The notes under the pieces are model-generated. The model had not been told where the DNA came from, ran no database searches, and saw only the letters and a list, made by a program, of their open reading frames with translations. The position numbers were made by a program, and so were the translations under genes. From contig NZ_QLYX01000018.1 of the NCBI RefSeq assembly GCF_003289645.1, forward strand, positions 62,001-126,000: a DNA stretch of 64,000 nt, read 5' to 3'. Below, piece after piece: positions 41,725 through 50,593 of the stretch. Each line of letters opens with the position of its first letter. The stretch's first letter is position 1. This stretch comes from Actinomadura craniellae. GTDB lineage: Bacteria; Actinomycetota; Actinomycetes; Streptosporangiales; Streptosporangiaceae.

Positions 41725-44511
41725 TTACTGCCTGGTGACCAGGGTGAAGTAGCTCGAACTGCCCTGCCCGGAGACCCCGGAGTTGGGGCCGAGGGTGACC
41801 CGCCCGGCGGGCAGTTCCTTCTTGAGGACGAGGAACAGCGTGTCCGTGGTACGGATCGTCATTCCCGTGTCGGTGAACCCGTCCTGCGCCAGCCAGCCGG
41901 GCCACCAGGTGCCCTTGCCGCGCGCGTCGGCCGCGACGTAGACGGTGGCCGGGGCCTTCAGGTCGAAGGTCAGGTAGTCGGCGGGCGCGGTCATCTTGGA
42001 GTCGTTGTTGGCACCGCGGATCAGCTCCGCCCCGGCAAGCGCCGCGGGCAGCTCGCTGATCGTGTAGTGCCGGTCGACGTGCGTCGGCGCGCCCTGCGCC
42101 GCGCGCACCAGCGGGTGCAGCTTGTCGGGCCGCACCACGTCGACGAGCTCGCCCGGGATCTGCGGCACGCTCGTCCTGACGCCCAGCGTCCGGTTGCCCA
42201 GCTGCTTGACGCCCTGCTCGGGCTGCCCGGTGACGCGCTGGAACCCGAACGAGGAGTGCGGGCGGTCGACCCGCTCCAGCAGGTAGGAGTGACCGGCCTT
42301 GACCCGCAGGGAGATCACGCCGGCGGCGGTGGGGCCGGCCAGCGGCCTGCCCCGGCCGGTGCGGCCGTCCACCACCCGGACCTGCTGCCCCGGCCACGGG
42401 TTCTGGATCTTGAGGTCGTCGTCGCGGGCCGCCTGAACGCCGACCACGCCCGGCGTGCCGCCCGTGACCTCGGTGCTGACCCGGTGACCGCCCAGGACCT
42501 GCACCGATCCGGCCACGTCCCAGCCCTGCGGCCAGGCCGGCGCGACCTTGATCACGCCCTCGTAGGACTGCACGAGCGCCTCCTGGAGTGCGGAGGAGAC
42601 CACCGCGCCCCAGCCGTTGTAGTAGTTGCTCTCCCGCAGCGGGTCGGCGTTCTTGCCGTGCGCGGTGAACCCGTTCGGGAAGACCTGGAAGTCCTTGGTG
42701 CCCTGGACCAGCAGGTTCTTCATCTCCTCGCCCTTGCCGAGCCGGGCCGCCAGCAGCGCGTCCTCCGACCACTCCCGGGTCTGGACGTAGACGCGGTTGC
42801 GGAAGGTGGCGTCCATCAGCGCGGAGTTCGCGCCGTACAGGCCCCAGGGGAACAGCGGCTCGGTGTCGGGGTTCTGGGTGTTGCGTCCCTGCTCGTCGGT
42901 GGCCGACCAGGCGATGACCTGCTCACCGTTACGGGTGACCGTGCGGAAGTCCGGGATCTTCGGCAGGGCCGTGCGCAGCTCCCGGGCGAGCTCCCGGTCG
43001 CCGCGCCGGTCCGCCTGCTCGGCGATGATCGGGAAGATCACCCGCATGGCGGCCAGGTCGGTGGCGGGGTCGGAGGTGTCCCACTGCGTCTCCATCGCGT
43101 TCACGTGGTGCAGGTGCAGCTTCCCGTCGTCGCCCTCTTCGAGGATCGACAGGTAGAAGCGCGCCACGTCCCGCATGAGGGGGTAGGACTCGTCCAGGAT
43201 GGAGCGCTTCCCGGTGTACCGGTACTGGAGCCACAGGTTGTGGACGACCTCGGGGCCGGTCGTGACGATCCGGTTCAGCCAGTCGGGCGGCCGGCTGCTG
43301 TTGCAGGCCCCCGCCGTGCCGTCGTAGCGCAGGTACTCGGCCACGCACACGCCTTCGGAGCCCGGCCAGTTGGCGCGGGTCCACTCCCGCATTTCCTTGA
43401 GCCGGTCGAGGTACAGCCGGAAGTACGGGGCGTTGAACTCCTCGGTGCCCGCACCGAAGTTGGTGTAGACGGGCTGCCGCAGGTTGAAGTGCCACCAGTG
43501 GTCGGCGGACCAGTGCACGGCGTCCCGCCACGGCGAGAACATGTTGATCACTCCGCCGTGGCTGCTGGGGACGGTGCCGCGCATCGTGGCGGCGGTCATG
43601 TAGAGCTGCTGGGCGCGCAGCGTCTCCATGTACTCGCCGGAGCCGTCCGGTGAGGTGATCCGCAGTGGCGCCGCGTCCGACCAGAACCGGTGCCACCAGG
43701 TCCGGTGCGCCCGGTCGATCCCGGTTCCGGTCGAGCCGGCCAGCGCCTTGGCGGTCGCCTTGCCGAGGTCGCCGCCGGTGTGCGCGGGCACGCCGGTGAC
43801 GATGCGGAACCCGCCGTCCGGCCGGGGCTTGAAGCTCAGCCGCACGGTGCGCGCGTCGACCACCTGGGCGGTGACGTCGCGGCCCTGCGCGGTGACCGCC
43901 GCCACCGCGCCCGTGACTCCGCCGGACGCCTGGTCGGTGAAGGTCTCGGCGAGCGCCGCCACGTTCTTGTTCGCGTAGGTGGTGGGGGTGCGCCCGTCCC
44001 AGAGCTTCAGCTCGGCGGTCTGCGTGACGTTCGGGTCCGCGCCGGTGACCTCCAGGACGAACTGGTCCTTGTCGGCGCGCACGTAGCTGCGGGCCGACAT
44101 GCCGCCGCCCTGCTGGACCAGGTCGGCGTCGTGCAGCCGCAGCCGGCCGCGGTAGTCCGGCGCCTGCATCATCGGGAACAGCCCCGGGACGGTCAGCCGG
44201 CCGGCCGACTTCAGGTTCGGGAAGGTGTCGGCGCGGTTGAGCTGCGCGCTGAAACCGTCCTCGGCCCAGACCGCCGCGCCGAACGTCCCGTTGCCGACCG
44301 GCATGCTCTGGTACGCCTGCCAGGACGGCTTCTCCAGGATCAGGTCCGAGCGCGCGATGACCCCGGCCGTGTCCACCTGCAACGATCCGTTCCGCCAGGC
44401 CGTCGTGCCGCCCGAAGGGGTGCGGGCGGCGCTGGCCGGAACGGCGGCGGTCGTCGCGAGAAGCGCGCCCATGACGGACGCCGCGAGCCATGCCCGCTGC
44501 CTTCTCCTCAT
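41725..44511 (-). CDS. Secreted glycoside hydrolase, GH95-like (alpha-L-fucosidase type)
   Basis: A 928-residue exported protein. Signal peptide of about 28 residues (AWLAASVMGALLATTAAVPA, cleaved after ASA). QAYQSMPVGNGTFGAAVWAE and DGFSAQLNRADTFPNL are the GH95-like N-terminal beta-domain. The helical (alpha/alpha)6-like catalytic region holds SADHWWHFNLRQPVYTNFGA and YRYTGKRSILDESYPLMRDV. The last 150 residues are an accessory beta domain (VYVAADARGKGTWWPGWLAQ...). GH95 enzymes release L-fucose or L-galactose from glycans. ATG 44511 lies 33 bp downstream of the best LacI operator, so it belongs to the regulon. Exact specificity is not certain. Confidence 0.72.
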   Translation of the reverse strand: MRRRQRAWLAASVMGALLATTAAVPASAARTPSGGTTAWRNGSLQVDTAGVIARSDLILEKPSWQAYQSMPVGNGTFGAAVWAEDGFSAQLNRADTFPNLKSAGRLTVPGLFPMMQAPDYRGRLRLHDADLVQQGGGMSARSYVRADKDQFVLEVTGADPNVTQTAELKLWDGRTPTTYANKNVAALAETFTDQASGGVTGAVAAVTAQGRDVTAQVVDARTVRLSFKPRPDGGFRIVTGVPAHTGGDLGKATAKALAGSTGTGIDRAHRTWWHRFWSDAAPLRITSPDGSGEYMETLRAQQLYMTAATMRGTVPSSHGGVINMFSPWRDAVHWSADHWWHFNLRQPVYTNFGAGTEEFNAPYFRLYLDRLKEMREWTRANWPGSEGVCVAEYLRYDGTAGACNSSRPPDWLNRIVTTGPEVVHNLWLQYRYTGKRSILDESYPLMRDVARFYLSILEEGDDGKLHLHHVNAMETQWDTSDPATDLAAMRVIFPIIAEQADRRGDRELARELRTALPKIPDFRTVTRNGEQVIAWSATDEQGRNTQNPDTEPLFPWGLYGANSALMDATFRNRVYVQTREWSEDALLAARLGKGEEMKNLLVQGTKDFQVFPNGFTAHGKNADPLRESNYYNGWGAVVSSALQEALVQSYEGVIKVAPAWPQGWDVAGSVQVLGGHRVSTEVTGGTPGVVGVQAARDDDLKIQNPWPGQQVRVVDGRTGRGRPLAGPTAAGVISLRVKAGHSYLLERVDRPHSSFGFQRVTGQPEQGVKQLGNRTLGVRTSVPQIPGELVDVVRPDKLHPLVRAAQGAPTHVDRHYTISELPAALAGAELIRGANNDSKMTAPADYLTFDLKAPATVYVAADARGKGTWWPGWLAQDGFTDTGMTIRTTDTLFLVLKKELPAGRVTLGPNSGVSGQGSSSYFTLVTRQ

Positions 44512-44543
44512 GACTCTCGTCTTTCCAAGAGATCCTCCTCGAC

Positions 44544-44563
44544 TTGGTCAATCGTTTGACCAA
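44544..44563. promoter_or_regulatory. LacI operator 3 (before the GH95 gene)
   Basis: TTGGTCAATCGTTTGACCAA: 8-bp perfect arms TTGGTCAA and TTGACCAA around TCGT, with a central CG as in LacI-family sites. It is the best of the three copies of this motif. Confidence 0.8.
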
Positions 44564-44697
44564 ATTTTCCCACGGCGCCGAAGACCCAGACAAGAACGCG
44601 GCTGTCACCCCGCCCTTCACGAACACTTCGGAAGTGGCCGGCCCCCATCACGTCCGCCCAGGTCAGTCCATGTGGGCAACGGCGAAAACAAAGGGTG

Positions 44698-44713
44698 AGT
44701 GATCTACGTCACA
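44698..44713. promoter_or_regulatory. CRP/GlxR-like site in the GH95/STAND gap
   Basis: AGTGA (44698-44702), TCTACG, TCACA (44709-44713) matches the TGTGA-N6-TCACA consensus at all but one base. It lies in the 330-bp gap between the divergent GH95 and STAND genes, 187 bp before the GH95 start. No other gene is seen in this gap. It could give cAMP-type catabolite control, if the host has such a regulator. Confidence 0.4.
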
Positions 44714-44893
44714 CAGCCGGCGCGGGGTTCTCGACGCGACCTCCGAGCCCGCCCCGGCGCCGCTCGGGCGTGCCGGGAGTGCATTAATACACAGAAGAGC
44801 CCTCCGCGTAATACCGGACCCGATTTCGCTGGCGCTTCCAGGAAATCGCCGGAACAATGATTTCACCGCTAGGGTTACGGCGACGGGGTTTCG

Positions 44894-47167
44894 ATGTCAG
44901 AGGAACGCGAATGGCGTGTGCATATCGGTGGCCAGGTCACCGGCACCGTCGTGGTCGGCGACAATAATGTGATCTTCAATCACGGGCACGGCTCCGAATG
45001 CGCGCCCCGCGACGGTTCCCCGCCTGACGTGCGGCGTCTCGACCGTCCGGTCGCGCAGGTGCTGCCGCGCGCGCCGGAGCTGGTCGGCCGCGACGCCGAA
45101 CTGGCCGCGCTGGCGGCGGGCGTCGATGCCGACACGCCCGTCCTGGTGCATGGCCCGAAAGGGGTGGGGAAAACCGCGCTGCTCAGCCGGTTCGCAGCCG
45201 ACCGGGCGAAAACGGGCACCGATGTCGTCTTTCTGGCTGCGGCCGGATTAGCCGTTGAGGACATCCTTCAGGAACTGTTCAGCTCCTGTTACGACATCAC
45301 CGATTACCATCCCGATCTCGACCGGCTGCGCCGGCTCATGATCCCGATCAAAGCCCTCTTCGTCATCGACGATTTCCACGGTTCGGCCGACGAGCTGAAA
45401 GTGCTGTCGGACGCGCTCCCCTCCGGCGGCCTCGTCCTCGCCGCCGCCGAGCGCGTTCCGGGCGGCGGCCGGTCGGTGGAACTGTCCGGCCTGGCCGAGG
45501 AGGCCGCGCTCGCCCTGCTGGAACGCGCGCTGGAACGCCCGCCGCCCGGCGACGGCTCGGCCCGGGAACTGTGCCGGGCCGCGGGCGGCCTGCCCGGGGC
45601 GCTGCTCCAGGCCGCCGCCGCGCTCCAGGCCGGGGACGCCGGCTCGTTCTCCACCGACCCCGCGCTGCTGGCCCGCGCGTCGGTGGCGGGGCTCGACCCA
45701 GACGCACGCACCGCGCTGGACGTGCTCTGCGCGCTGGACGGGCTGGCGCCGTCCGCCGAACTGGTCGCCGTCCTGGCCGGCGTCCCCGACGCCGGCGGGG
45801 CGCTCGACAGGCTGGCGGGCGCCCACCTGGCCGAGCGCTCCGGGCGGGGGCACGCGGCCGCCCGCGGGGTGCCGGAACTCGTGCCCGAACCCGCCGACCG
45901 CGCCGCCGCGCTGCTGCGCTGGGTGTGCGAGACGGCGACGCCCCGCCAGGTGGCCGCCGCGGCGCCCGTGGTGGTCCGCGTCCTGGACACCGCCGTCCGC
46001 CGGGGCGATCACGCCGTCGCCCGCGACCTCGCCCGGGCCACCGCGCCCGCGCTGGGACGGGGCCTGCGGCTGGGCTCGTGGCGGCAGGTCCTCGCCCTCG
46101 GCCTGCACGCGTCCCAGGAACTGGGCTCCGTGGCGGACGAGAAGTACTTCGCCCACGAGGAGAAGGTCCGCCGGCAGGCGCTGGGCGCGGCGGCCGGGCT
46201 GTTCGGCGGCGCGGCCCTGGGCACCGTCGTGGCCCTGGGGCAGGGGGCGGGCACGTCGGCCGGGGCCGGCGGCTGGGCGGCGGCGCACCCCGGGATCATC
46301 GCCGCGGTGGCGACCGCGGTGGCCGCCGCCACCGTGATCGCGGGCGCCGCCGCGCTGCGCGGCGGGAACGAGGGCGTGCCGGTCGGCGGGACCGGCCCGC
46401 AGGCGCTGCCGAACGCCGCCGTCTCCCCCGCCGGGAGCCCGACGAAGAGCCCGCCGAAGAGCCCCGGAAAGAAGAGCCCCTCCGCCACACCGTCGGAAGG
46501 CGGCCGGGAGAACCCGCAACCGGGGCAGCCGTGCACGCCCAAGACGCTTCCGGGCGCCTCCTTCAACGCCCGGGCGGGCTCGTCGGCCGGGCAGGACCAC
46601 CAGTTCCCCTGGCTGCCGTGCGACGACGAGGGGGCCATGTTCGTCAGGGGCGACTCCGCCTTCAAGGCCCGGCGGACGTCCTGCCCGCCGGCGCAGAGCC
46701 TGGGCCCGTGCCGGTTCCGGGTGACGTTCTCGCCCACCCGGGCCGGCGAGTACCGCGCGACCCTGATCGTCCCCGACGACGACGGCGACCACACGGTGCG
46801 GATGGAGCTCCGCGGCACCGCCACCGGCGGCGAGACGGGCGGCGGCGGCTCGCAGGAACCGGAGCGCCCGACCACGCCGCCCGCGCTGGCGTCCCCGCCC
46901 AACGGGCAGATCTACGACCACTACCCGCGCTTCACGGTCTTCGACTGGTACCCGGTCGCGGGCGCCGCGCGCTACCAGCTCGAACTGGAGCGCCAGTGCG
47001 ACCCGGAGGACCCGTGGGTCACGAACTTCTACGACACCACCGACCAGACCCGCTACGAGCACGAGTGGATCGACGGCTGCCCGGGGCGGTGGCGGGTCAT
47101 CCCGCTGGGGGCCGACGGCTTCGAGGGCCCGCCCAGCGGATGGCGCGAGTTCGACTACATCGCCTGA
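44894..47167 (+). CDS. Membrane-spanning STAND-type P-loop ATPase with extracellular beta domains
   Basis: A 757-residue protein. N-terminus WRVHIGGQVTGTVVVGDNNV is the short beta motif that often starts actinobacterial STAND proteins. The NB-ARC-like ATPase (about 55-230) has Walker A VHGPKGVGKTALL, Walker B KALFVIDDFHGS and AERVPGGGRSVELSGLAEEA. A helical arm follows, then two hydrophobic segments (about 435-455 and 475-495), a Ser/Pro/Lys linker, and two beta domains, the last fibronectin-like (PRFTVFDWYPVAGAARYQLE). It is built to couple an outside sensor domain to an inside switch ATPase. Target unknown; such proteins are frequent in defence or signalling. Confidence 0.7.
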   Translation: MSEEREWRVHIGGQVTGTVVVGDNNVIFNHGHGSECAPRDGSPPDVRRLDRPVAQVLPRAPELVGRDAELAALAAGVDADTPVLVHGPKGVGKTALLSRFAADRAKTGTDVVFLAAAGLAVEDILQELFSSCYDITDYHPDLDRLRRLMIPIKALFVIDDFHGSADELKVLSDALPSGGLVLAAAERVPGGGRSVELSGLAEEAALALLERALERPPPGDGSARELCRAAGGLPGALLQAAAALQAGDAGSFSTDPALLARASVAGLDPDARTALDVLCALDGLAPSAELVAVLAGVPDAGGALDRLAGAHLAERSGRGHAAARGVPELVPEPADRAAALLRWVCETATPRQVAAAAPVVVRVLDTAVRRGDHAVARDLARATAPALGRGLRLGSWRQVLALGLHASQELGSVADEKYFAHEEKVRRQALGAAAGLFGGAALGTVVALGQGAGTSAGAGGWAAAHPGIIAAVATAVAAATVIAGAAALRGGNEGVPVGGTGPQALPNAAVSPAGSPTKSPPKSPGKKSPSATPSEGGRENPQPGQPCTPKTLPGASFNARAGSSAGQDHQFPWLPCDDEGAMFVRGDSAFKARRTSCPPAQSLGPCRFRVTFSPTRAGEYRATLIVPDDDGDHTVRMELRGTATGGETGGGGSQEPERPTTPPALASPPNGQIYDHYPRFTVFDWYPVAGAARYQLELERQCDPEDPWVTNFYDTTDQTRYEHEWIDGCPGRWRVIPLGADGFEGPPSGWREFDYIA

Positions 47168-47197
47168 GAGCCCGGGGGACGCCCGGGGTCAGGGCTC
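47168..47197. terminator. Weak hairpin between the STAND and toxin genes
   Basis: GAGCCC (47168-47173) pairs with GGGCTC (47192-47197), with an inner CCGGG-rich segment that can also pair. It lies just after the STAND stop, between convergent genes. Low confidence. Confidence 0.35.
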
Positions 47198-47204
47198 CAG
47201 GTGG

Positions 47205-47456
47205 TCAGCCGGCCCAGACCAGGTCGTCCACGGTGACCGTCAGCGCCGTGTCATCGACCGTCAACTCCATGAACCCGGCCTCGCCGAAAGACCCCCACCG
47301 CTTCGCGGGGTCCTTCCCGGCGGGTTCGCTGTGCATTACGTCGTAGGGGTCCTCGCAGATGCGCCCCATGGTGCGGGCGAGTTCGGACAGCGCGTCGCCG
47401 GGGAACCCGCGGAGCTTGGACAACGCCTTGCCGGTGAACCGGAAGGCGTAGGTCAC
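47205..47456 (-). CDS. RelE/ParE-like toxin-family small protein
   Basis: An 83-residue basic-start protein: MTYAFRFTGKALSKLRGFPG, DALSELARTMGRICEDPYDV and WGSFGEAGFMELTVDDTALT. The pattern resembles RelE/ParE mRNA interferase-fold proteins (two N-terminal helices, then strands), without clear catalytic residues by eye. The ATG overlaps the stop of the upstream DUF6247 gene (ATGA), the usual antitoxin-toxin arrangement. Confidence 0.6.
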   Translation of the reverse strand: MTYAFRFTGKALSKLRGFPGDALSELARTMGRICEDPYDVMHSEPAGKDPAKRWGSFGEAGFMELTVDDTALTVTVDDLVWAG

Positions 47457-47770
47457 GTGCGCCCACGACGGGCGAGTTCAGCGGCGATCGCCTCGGGTCC
47501 GGAGACGGTGCCCATGGTGCCGTCAGCGATGGCCCACCTGGTGGCTTCCAGCTCTTCGTCGTAGCCGGGGCGGCTGACGACGTGAGCCCGGAGGCTCCAG
47601 TCGTTGAGGAATTTCTCGAGCCGCGGGTACTTGGTGACGTCGTCGGCAACGGCGTGGGTGACTTCGCGGTACCTGCGGAGGAACGTCTCGTGCTCGCGCT
47701 CGGGAAGGACCGCGAGGATGGCCAGGGGAGTCCTCGGGTTCGGTTCCCCATGAATCGGCTGCGCGCTCAT
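47453..47770 (-). CDS. DUF6247-like protein, probable antitoxin partner
   Basis: A 105-residue protein: LAILAVLPEREHETFLRRYR, VADDVTKYPRLEKFLNDWSL, ATRWAIADGTMGTVSGPEAI. It resembles the actinobacterial DUF6247 group found next to RelE-like proteins. ATG 47770 has GGGGAC upstream and is preferred to ATG 47794. Role as antitoxin is inferred from the pair arrangement only. Confidence 0.6.
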   Translation of the reverse strand: MSAQPIHGEPNPRTPLAILAVLPEREHETFLRRYREVTHAVADDVTKYPRLEKFLNDWSLRAHVVSRPGYDEELEATRWAIADGTMGTVSGPEAIAAELARRGRT

Positions 47771-47853
47771 CGTGGTCCCCGTCGTTGGTTTCAATCTGTA
47801 GTCATTCTATGGAAGAACGTGTTCGTCTTCCATGGGATCGCACCGATGCCGGG

Positions 47854-48723
47854 TCAGGGCTCGTCGTCCCGTGTCGCCGCGGGGATGAGGTGGTCCAGCA
47901 GGTGGGCCGGGGCGTGGTTGGCCCAGCCGGTGTCCGGCCAGTTGAACCAGCCCGCCGAGGCGGACGCGCCGCCGTCGGGGTGGAGGGTGGTTCCGGTGAC
48001 GAAGGCCGACAGCTCCGACGCGAGGAAGACCACGCAGTTCGACACGTCGGCGACCCGGCCCACCCGTCCCATGGGGATGGCGATGCGGGCGGCGGCGGGG
48101 GTGGCCAGCGGGTCGTTGTCGCGGGCCAGCCTGGTCAGGTTGGGGGTGGGGACGTAGTCGGGGGCGACGTTGTTGACCCGGATGCCGTCGGGGGCCAGTT
48201 CGACGGCGAGCGTCCGGGCGAAGTGCTCCACGGCCGCCTTGGCGGCCGCGTAGACGGCGTAGCCGGGGGCCGCCCGGTGGGCCTCGATGGTGGTGAGGTT
48301 CACGATGCTGCCGCCGCGGCCGCCCGCCCGCATCCGCGGGATCGCCAGGGAGCAGGCGTGCAGGACGTGCAGCAGGTTCGCGCGCAGCAGCGCGTCCCAG
48401 CCCTTCGGAGCGGTGTCGGCGAACGGGGCCTTGAAGGTGCCGCCGACGACGTTGACGAGCGTGTCGAGCCGGCCCCACCGGTCGCCGGCGGCGGTGAACA
48501 GCGCCGCCAGCGCGTCGGGGTCACGGGCGTCGCCGTGGTGCACGATCGCCTCGCCGAGGGACCCGCGGAGGGCGTCGGCCGCCTCGGCGTCGATGTCGAT
48601 CACCGCTAGGCGGACGCCGTTGGCGGCCAGATCGGCGGCGATGGCCGAGCCGAGGCCGCCCGCCCCGCCGGTGATCACGGCGACGGTGCCGTCGAGGCGC
48701 CCGCGTTCCTCGAACCAGCCCAT
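47854..48723 (-). CDS. SDR family oxidoreductase
   Basis: A 289-residue classical SDR. VAVITGGAGGLGSAIAADLA, VIDIDAEAADAL (acidic, NAD-preferring), NVVGGTFKAPFADT, catalytic region VNLTTIEAHRAAPGYAVYAA with AKAA, and FVTGTTLHPDGGASASAGWF. The last 25 residues (NWPDTGWANHAPAHLLDHLI) are an unusual C-terminal extension. Begins 5 nt after the LLM oxidoreductase stop, so the two are one operon. Confidence 0.84.
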   Translation of the reverse strand: MGWFEERGRLDGTVAVITGGAGGLGSAIAADLAANGVRLAVIDIDAEAADALRGSLGEAIVHHGDARDPDALAALFTAAGDRWGRLDTLVNVVGGTFKAPFADTAPKGWDALLRANLLHVLHACSLAIPRMRAGGRGGSIVNLTTIEAHRAAPGYAVYAAAKAAVEHFARTLAVELAPDGIRVNNVAPDYVPTPNLTRLARDNDPLATPAAARIAIPMGRVGRVADVSNCVVFLASELSAFVTGTTLHPDGGASASAGWFNWPDTGWANHAPAHLLDHLIPAATRDDEP

Positions 48724-48728
48724 GCCCG

Positions 48729-49640
48729 TTACACCCGTCCCGACAGGTAGGTGGAGCCGAAGGCTTCGATGAACTCCAGCGTGGCCGCGGCCTCGCCGGT
48801 GCGGTCCGACACGATCACCCAGGTGACGCCGGCCTTCTCCAGCTCCGCGAGCGCTTCCCGGTGCCGGTCGGGCTCGGTGGTCGGGGACTCCAGCCCGGCG
48901 CCCTGGTAGGAGTACAGCACGTCGATCTGGTCGTGGCGGCCGGCCGCGGCCGCGGCCGCGCGCAGTTCGGTGATGGCGTCGGCCAGTTCGGCGACCGTGC
49001 CGAGGGCGGGGGTGCGGGCGGTGGCGCTCAGCTGCGCTCCGCCGGTCATCGGCATCCAGCCCTGCGCCCGTTCGGCGACGCGGCGGCGGCTCAGCCTGGA
49101 GTTGCCGCCCACCCAGATCGGGATGGGGTCCTGGACGGGACGGGGCCGGGCGATCACGTCGCGCGCGCTGAAGTGCCGGCCCTGGTAGCTGAACGGCTCG
49201 CCGCTCCAGTGCAGCGGGAGCACGTCGAGGGCCTCGTCGAACAGGGCGTTGCGCTCGTCCATGTCGACGCCGAGGGCGTAGAACTCGCTCTTCTGGTATC
49301 CGGTGCCGAGGCCGAGGGTCAGGCGTCCCCCCGAGAGCTTGTCCAGCGTCGCCGCCGCCTTGGCGAGGAGGAAGGGGTTCCGGTAGGGGGCGACCGCCAG
49401 GTGGGTGAGCAGCCGTAGCCGTTCGGTCGCGCCGGCCACGTAGCCGAGCGCGACCAGCGGGTCGAGCGTCTGGTGCCCGCCGGAGTTCAGCCAGCGGGTG
49501 CCCGGTATCGGGTGCTCGCTGAACGACAGGCCGTCGAAGCCGTACCGCTCGGCCGTGACCGCCACCTCGCGCAGCGGTCCGGCGTCGAGGAGGTCGCCGT
49601 CGGGTCCGTTCTTCTCCGGGTAATGGAAGATGAAGCGCAT
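48729..49640 (-). CDS. LLM-class F420-dependent oxidoreductase
   Basis: A 303-residue luciferase-like flavin/F420 enzyme. AVTAERYGFDGLSFSEHPIP, HLAVAPYRNPFLLAKAAATL, DKLSGGRLTLGLGTGYQKSE and PIPIWVGGNSRLSRRRVAER are classic for the class. Substrate unknown. ATG at 49640 has GAGGTG 4 nt upstream; GTG 49646 is possible. It heads the operon with the SDR, and a promoter lies 72 bp upstream. Confidence 0.85.
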   Translation of the reverse strand: MRFIFHYPEKNGPDGDLLDAGPLREVAVTAERYGFDGLSFSEHPIPGTRWLNSGGHQTLDPLVALGYVAGATERLRLLTHLAVAPYRNPFLLAKAAATLDKLSGGRLTLGLGTGYQKSEFYALGVDMDERNALFDEALDVLPLHWSGEPFSYQGRHFSARDVIARPRPVQDPIPIWVGGNSRLSRRRVAERAQGWMPMTGGAQLSATARTPALGTVAELADAITELRAAAAAAGRHDQIDVLYSYQGAGLESPTTEPDRHREALAELEKAGVTWVIVSDRTGEAAATLEFIEAFGSTYLSGRV

Positions 49641-49711
49641 CGTCACCTCTGGAACCTGGCGGCATCGTCGGGAGCCGTGCCGGTCATGGATTGAGAACCA
49701 TCCATGCCGGA

Positions 49712-49739
49712 ATCCTACTAAGGTTCCATACTTTTACAA
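49712..49739 (-). promoter_or_regulatory. Promoter of the LLM-SDR operon
   Basis: On the - strand TTGTAA (49739-49734), spacer 16, TAGGAT (49717-49712). Downstream, CATGGAT (49685-49691) and ATCCATG (49700-49706) form a dyad in the leader that could be an operator or hairpin. Confidence 0.5.
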
Positions 49740-49826
49740 GAGTGACGCTCTCTGTTGAGAGAAAGTCGTTCTCATCTCCTCCGGTCCCGGCCCGGCGGGC
49801 TACACGGTCTGCGGATGTACGGGGAC

Positions 49827-50258
49827 CTACGCCGGGAAGGCGGCCGCCAGATCCCGCGAGACGCTGGCCCTGACGTGCTCCCACTCCCCCTCGCCGACGT
49901 ACTGCCGGAGGGCCTGCAAGACCGTCTGCACCAGGCGTTCCATGCCGTCCTGGACGTCGTAGCGGAACTCGCCCCTGACCCGCCGCAGGAACTCGTCCTT
50001 GCCCATCTTCTGCGGCACTTTGCTCGGGTCCCAGCCGTCGTAGTACACGCCCCGGACCAGGAGCGGCAGTTGGGCGGCCAGTTTCGCGGACTCCTCCACG
50101 GTCAGCCGGTCCCGCAGCGCGTGCAGGACCGCCCGCAGGGCCTCGTACGACTGGTTCCGCCGATCTTTCGGCCACCCGTAGGCGTGCTCGATCTCCTTCA
50201 GCAACCGGTTCGTCTTGTCCACGGTCGTGTCGAAGGTCGGATATCCGGTACCACTCAT
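49827..50258 (-). CDS. DUF2267 domain protein
   Basis: A 143-residue helical protein: YEALRAVLHALRDRLTVEES, AKLAAQLPLLVRGVYYDGWD, KDEFLRRVRGEFRYD, VQTVLQALRQYVGEGEWEHV. Two copies of the helical half are visible, as is normal for DUF2267. Function unknown; members are often near stress genes. ATG 50258 is chosen. The open frame continues upstream, but as Arg/Pro-rich, low-quality coding. Confidence 0.8.
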   Translation of the reverse strand: MSGTGYPTFDTTVDKTNRLLKEIEHAYGWPKDRRNQSYEALRAVLHALRDRLTVEESAKLAAQLPLLVRGVYYDGWDPSKVPQKMGKDEFLRRVRGEFRYDVQDGMERLVQTVLQALRQYVGEGEWEHVRASVSRDLAAAFPA

Positions 50259-50593
50259 TTCGCTGCTCGCCTCCCTGTCTGGACGGAAGGCCGGCCACGA
50301 GCCGCTGCGGGCGCCGCGCGGCGGGAGCCGGCGCACTTGGAAGCACCTCCCACGATGTGCGAGCCGGCGCCGCCGCGTATCCCCAGGCCGGATAGTTCCG
50401 GACCGCGCGAGCGCGGCCGCCGCCCACGGCGAACGGTGCCACGGCCGGTCAATCCCGGCGCGCACCCGATCCCGCCGCACCTGCCGGATCAGCGCGCTAC
50501 GCGGCGATCTAGCCGGTCATCTGTGGACAAAGCCGGAAGCGATCACTAAGTTCCACGACGACAGGCAGGACGACGACGCTCCAGGGAGTACCG
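50259..50593. other. Intergenic gap
   Basis: About 335 bp between the divergent DUF2267 and small membrane genes. The sequence is GC-rich with open frames in several phases but no convincing gene. The last 80 bp, with GATCACTAAGTTCC, may hold the promoter for the next gene. Confidence 0.45.

Noticed and set aside
41725-44511. The 928-residue glycosidase as a GH78 rhamnosidase
   Set aside because: The N-terminal VGNG and QLN-x-D-T motifs fit GH95 better. The final domain is not diagnostic.
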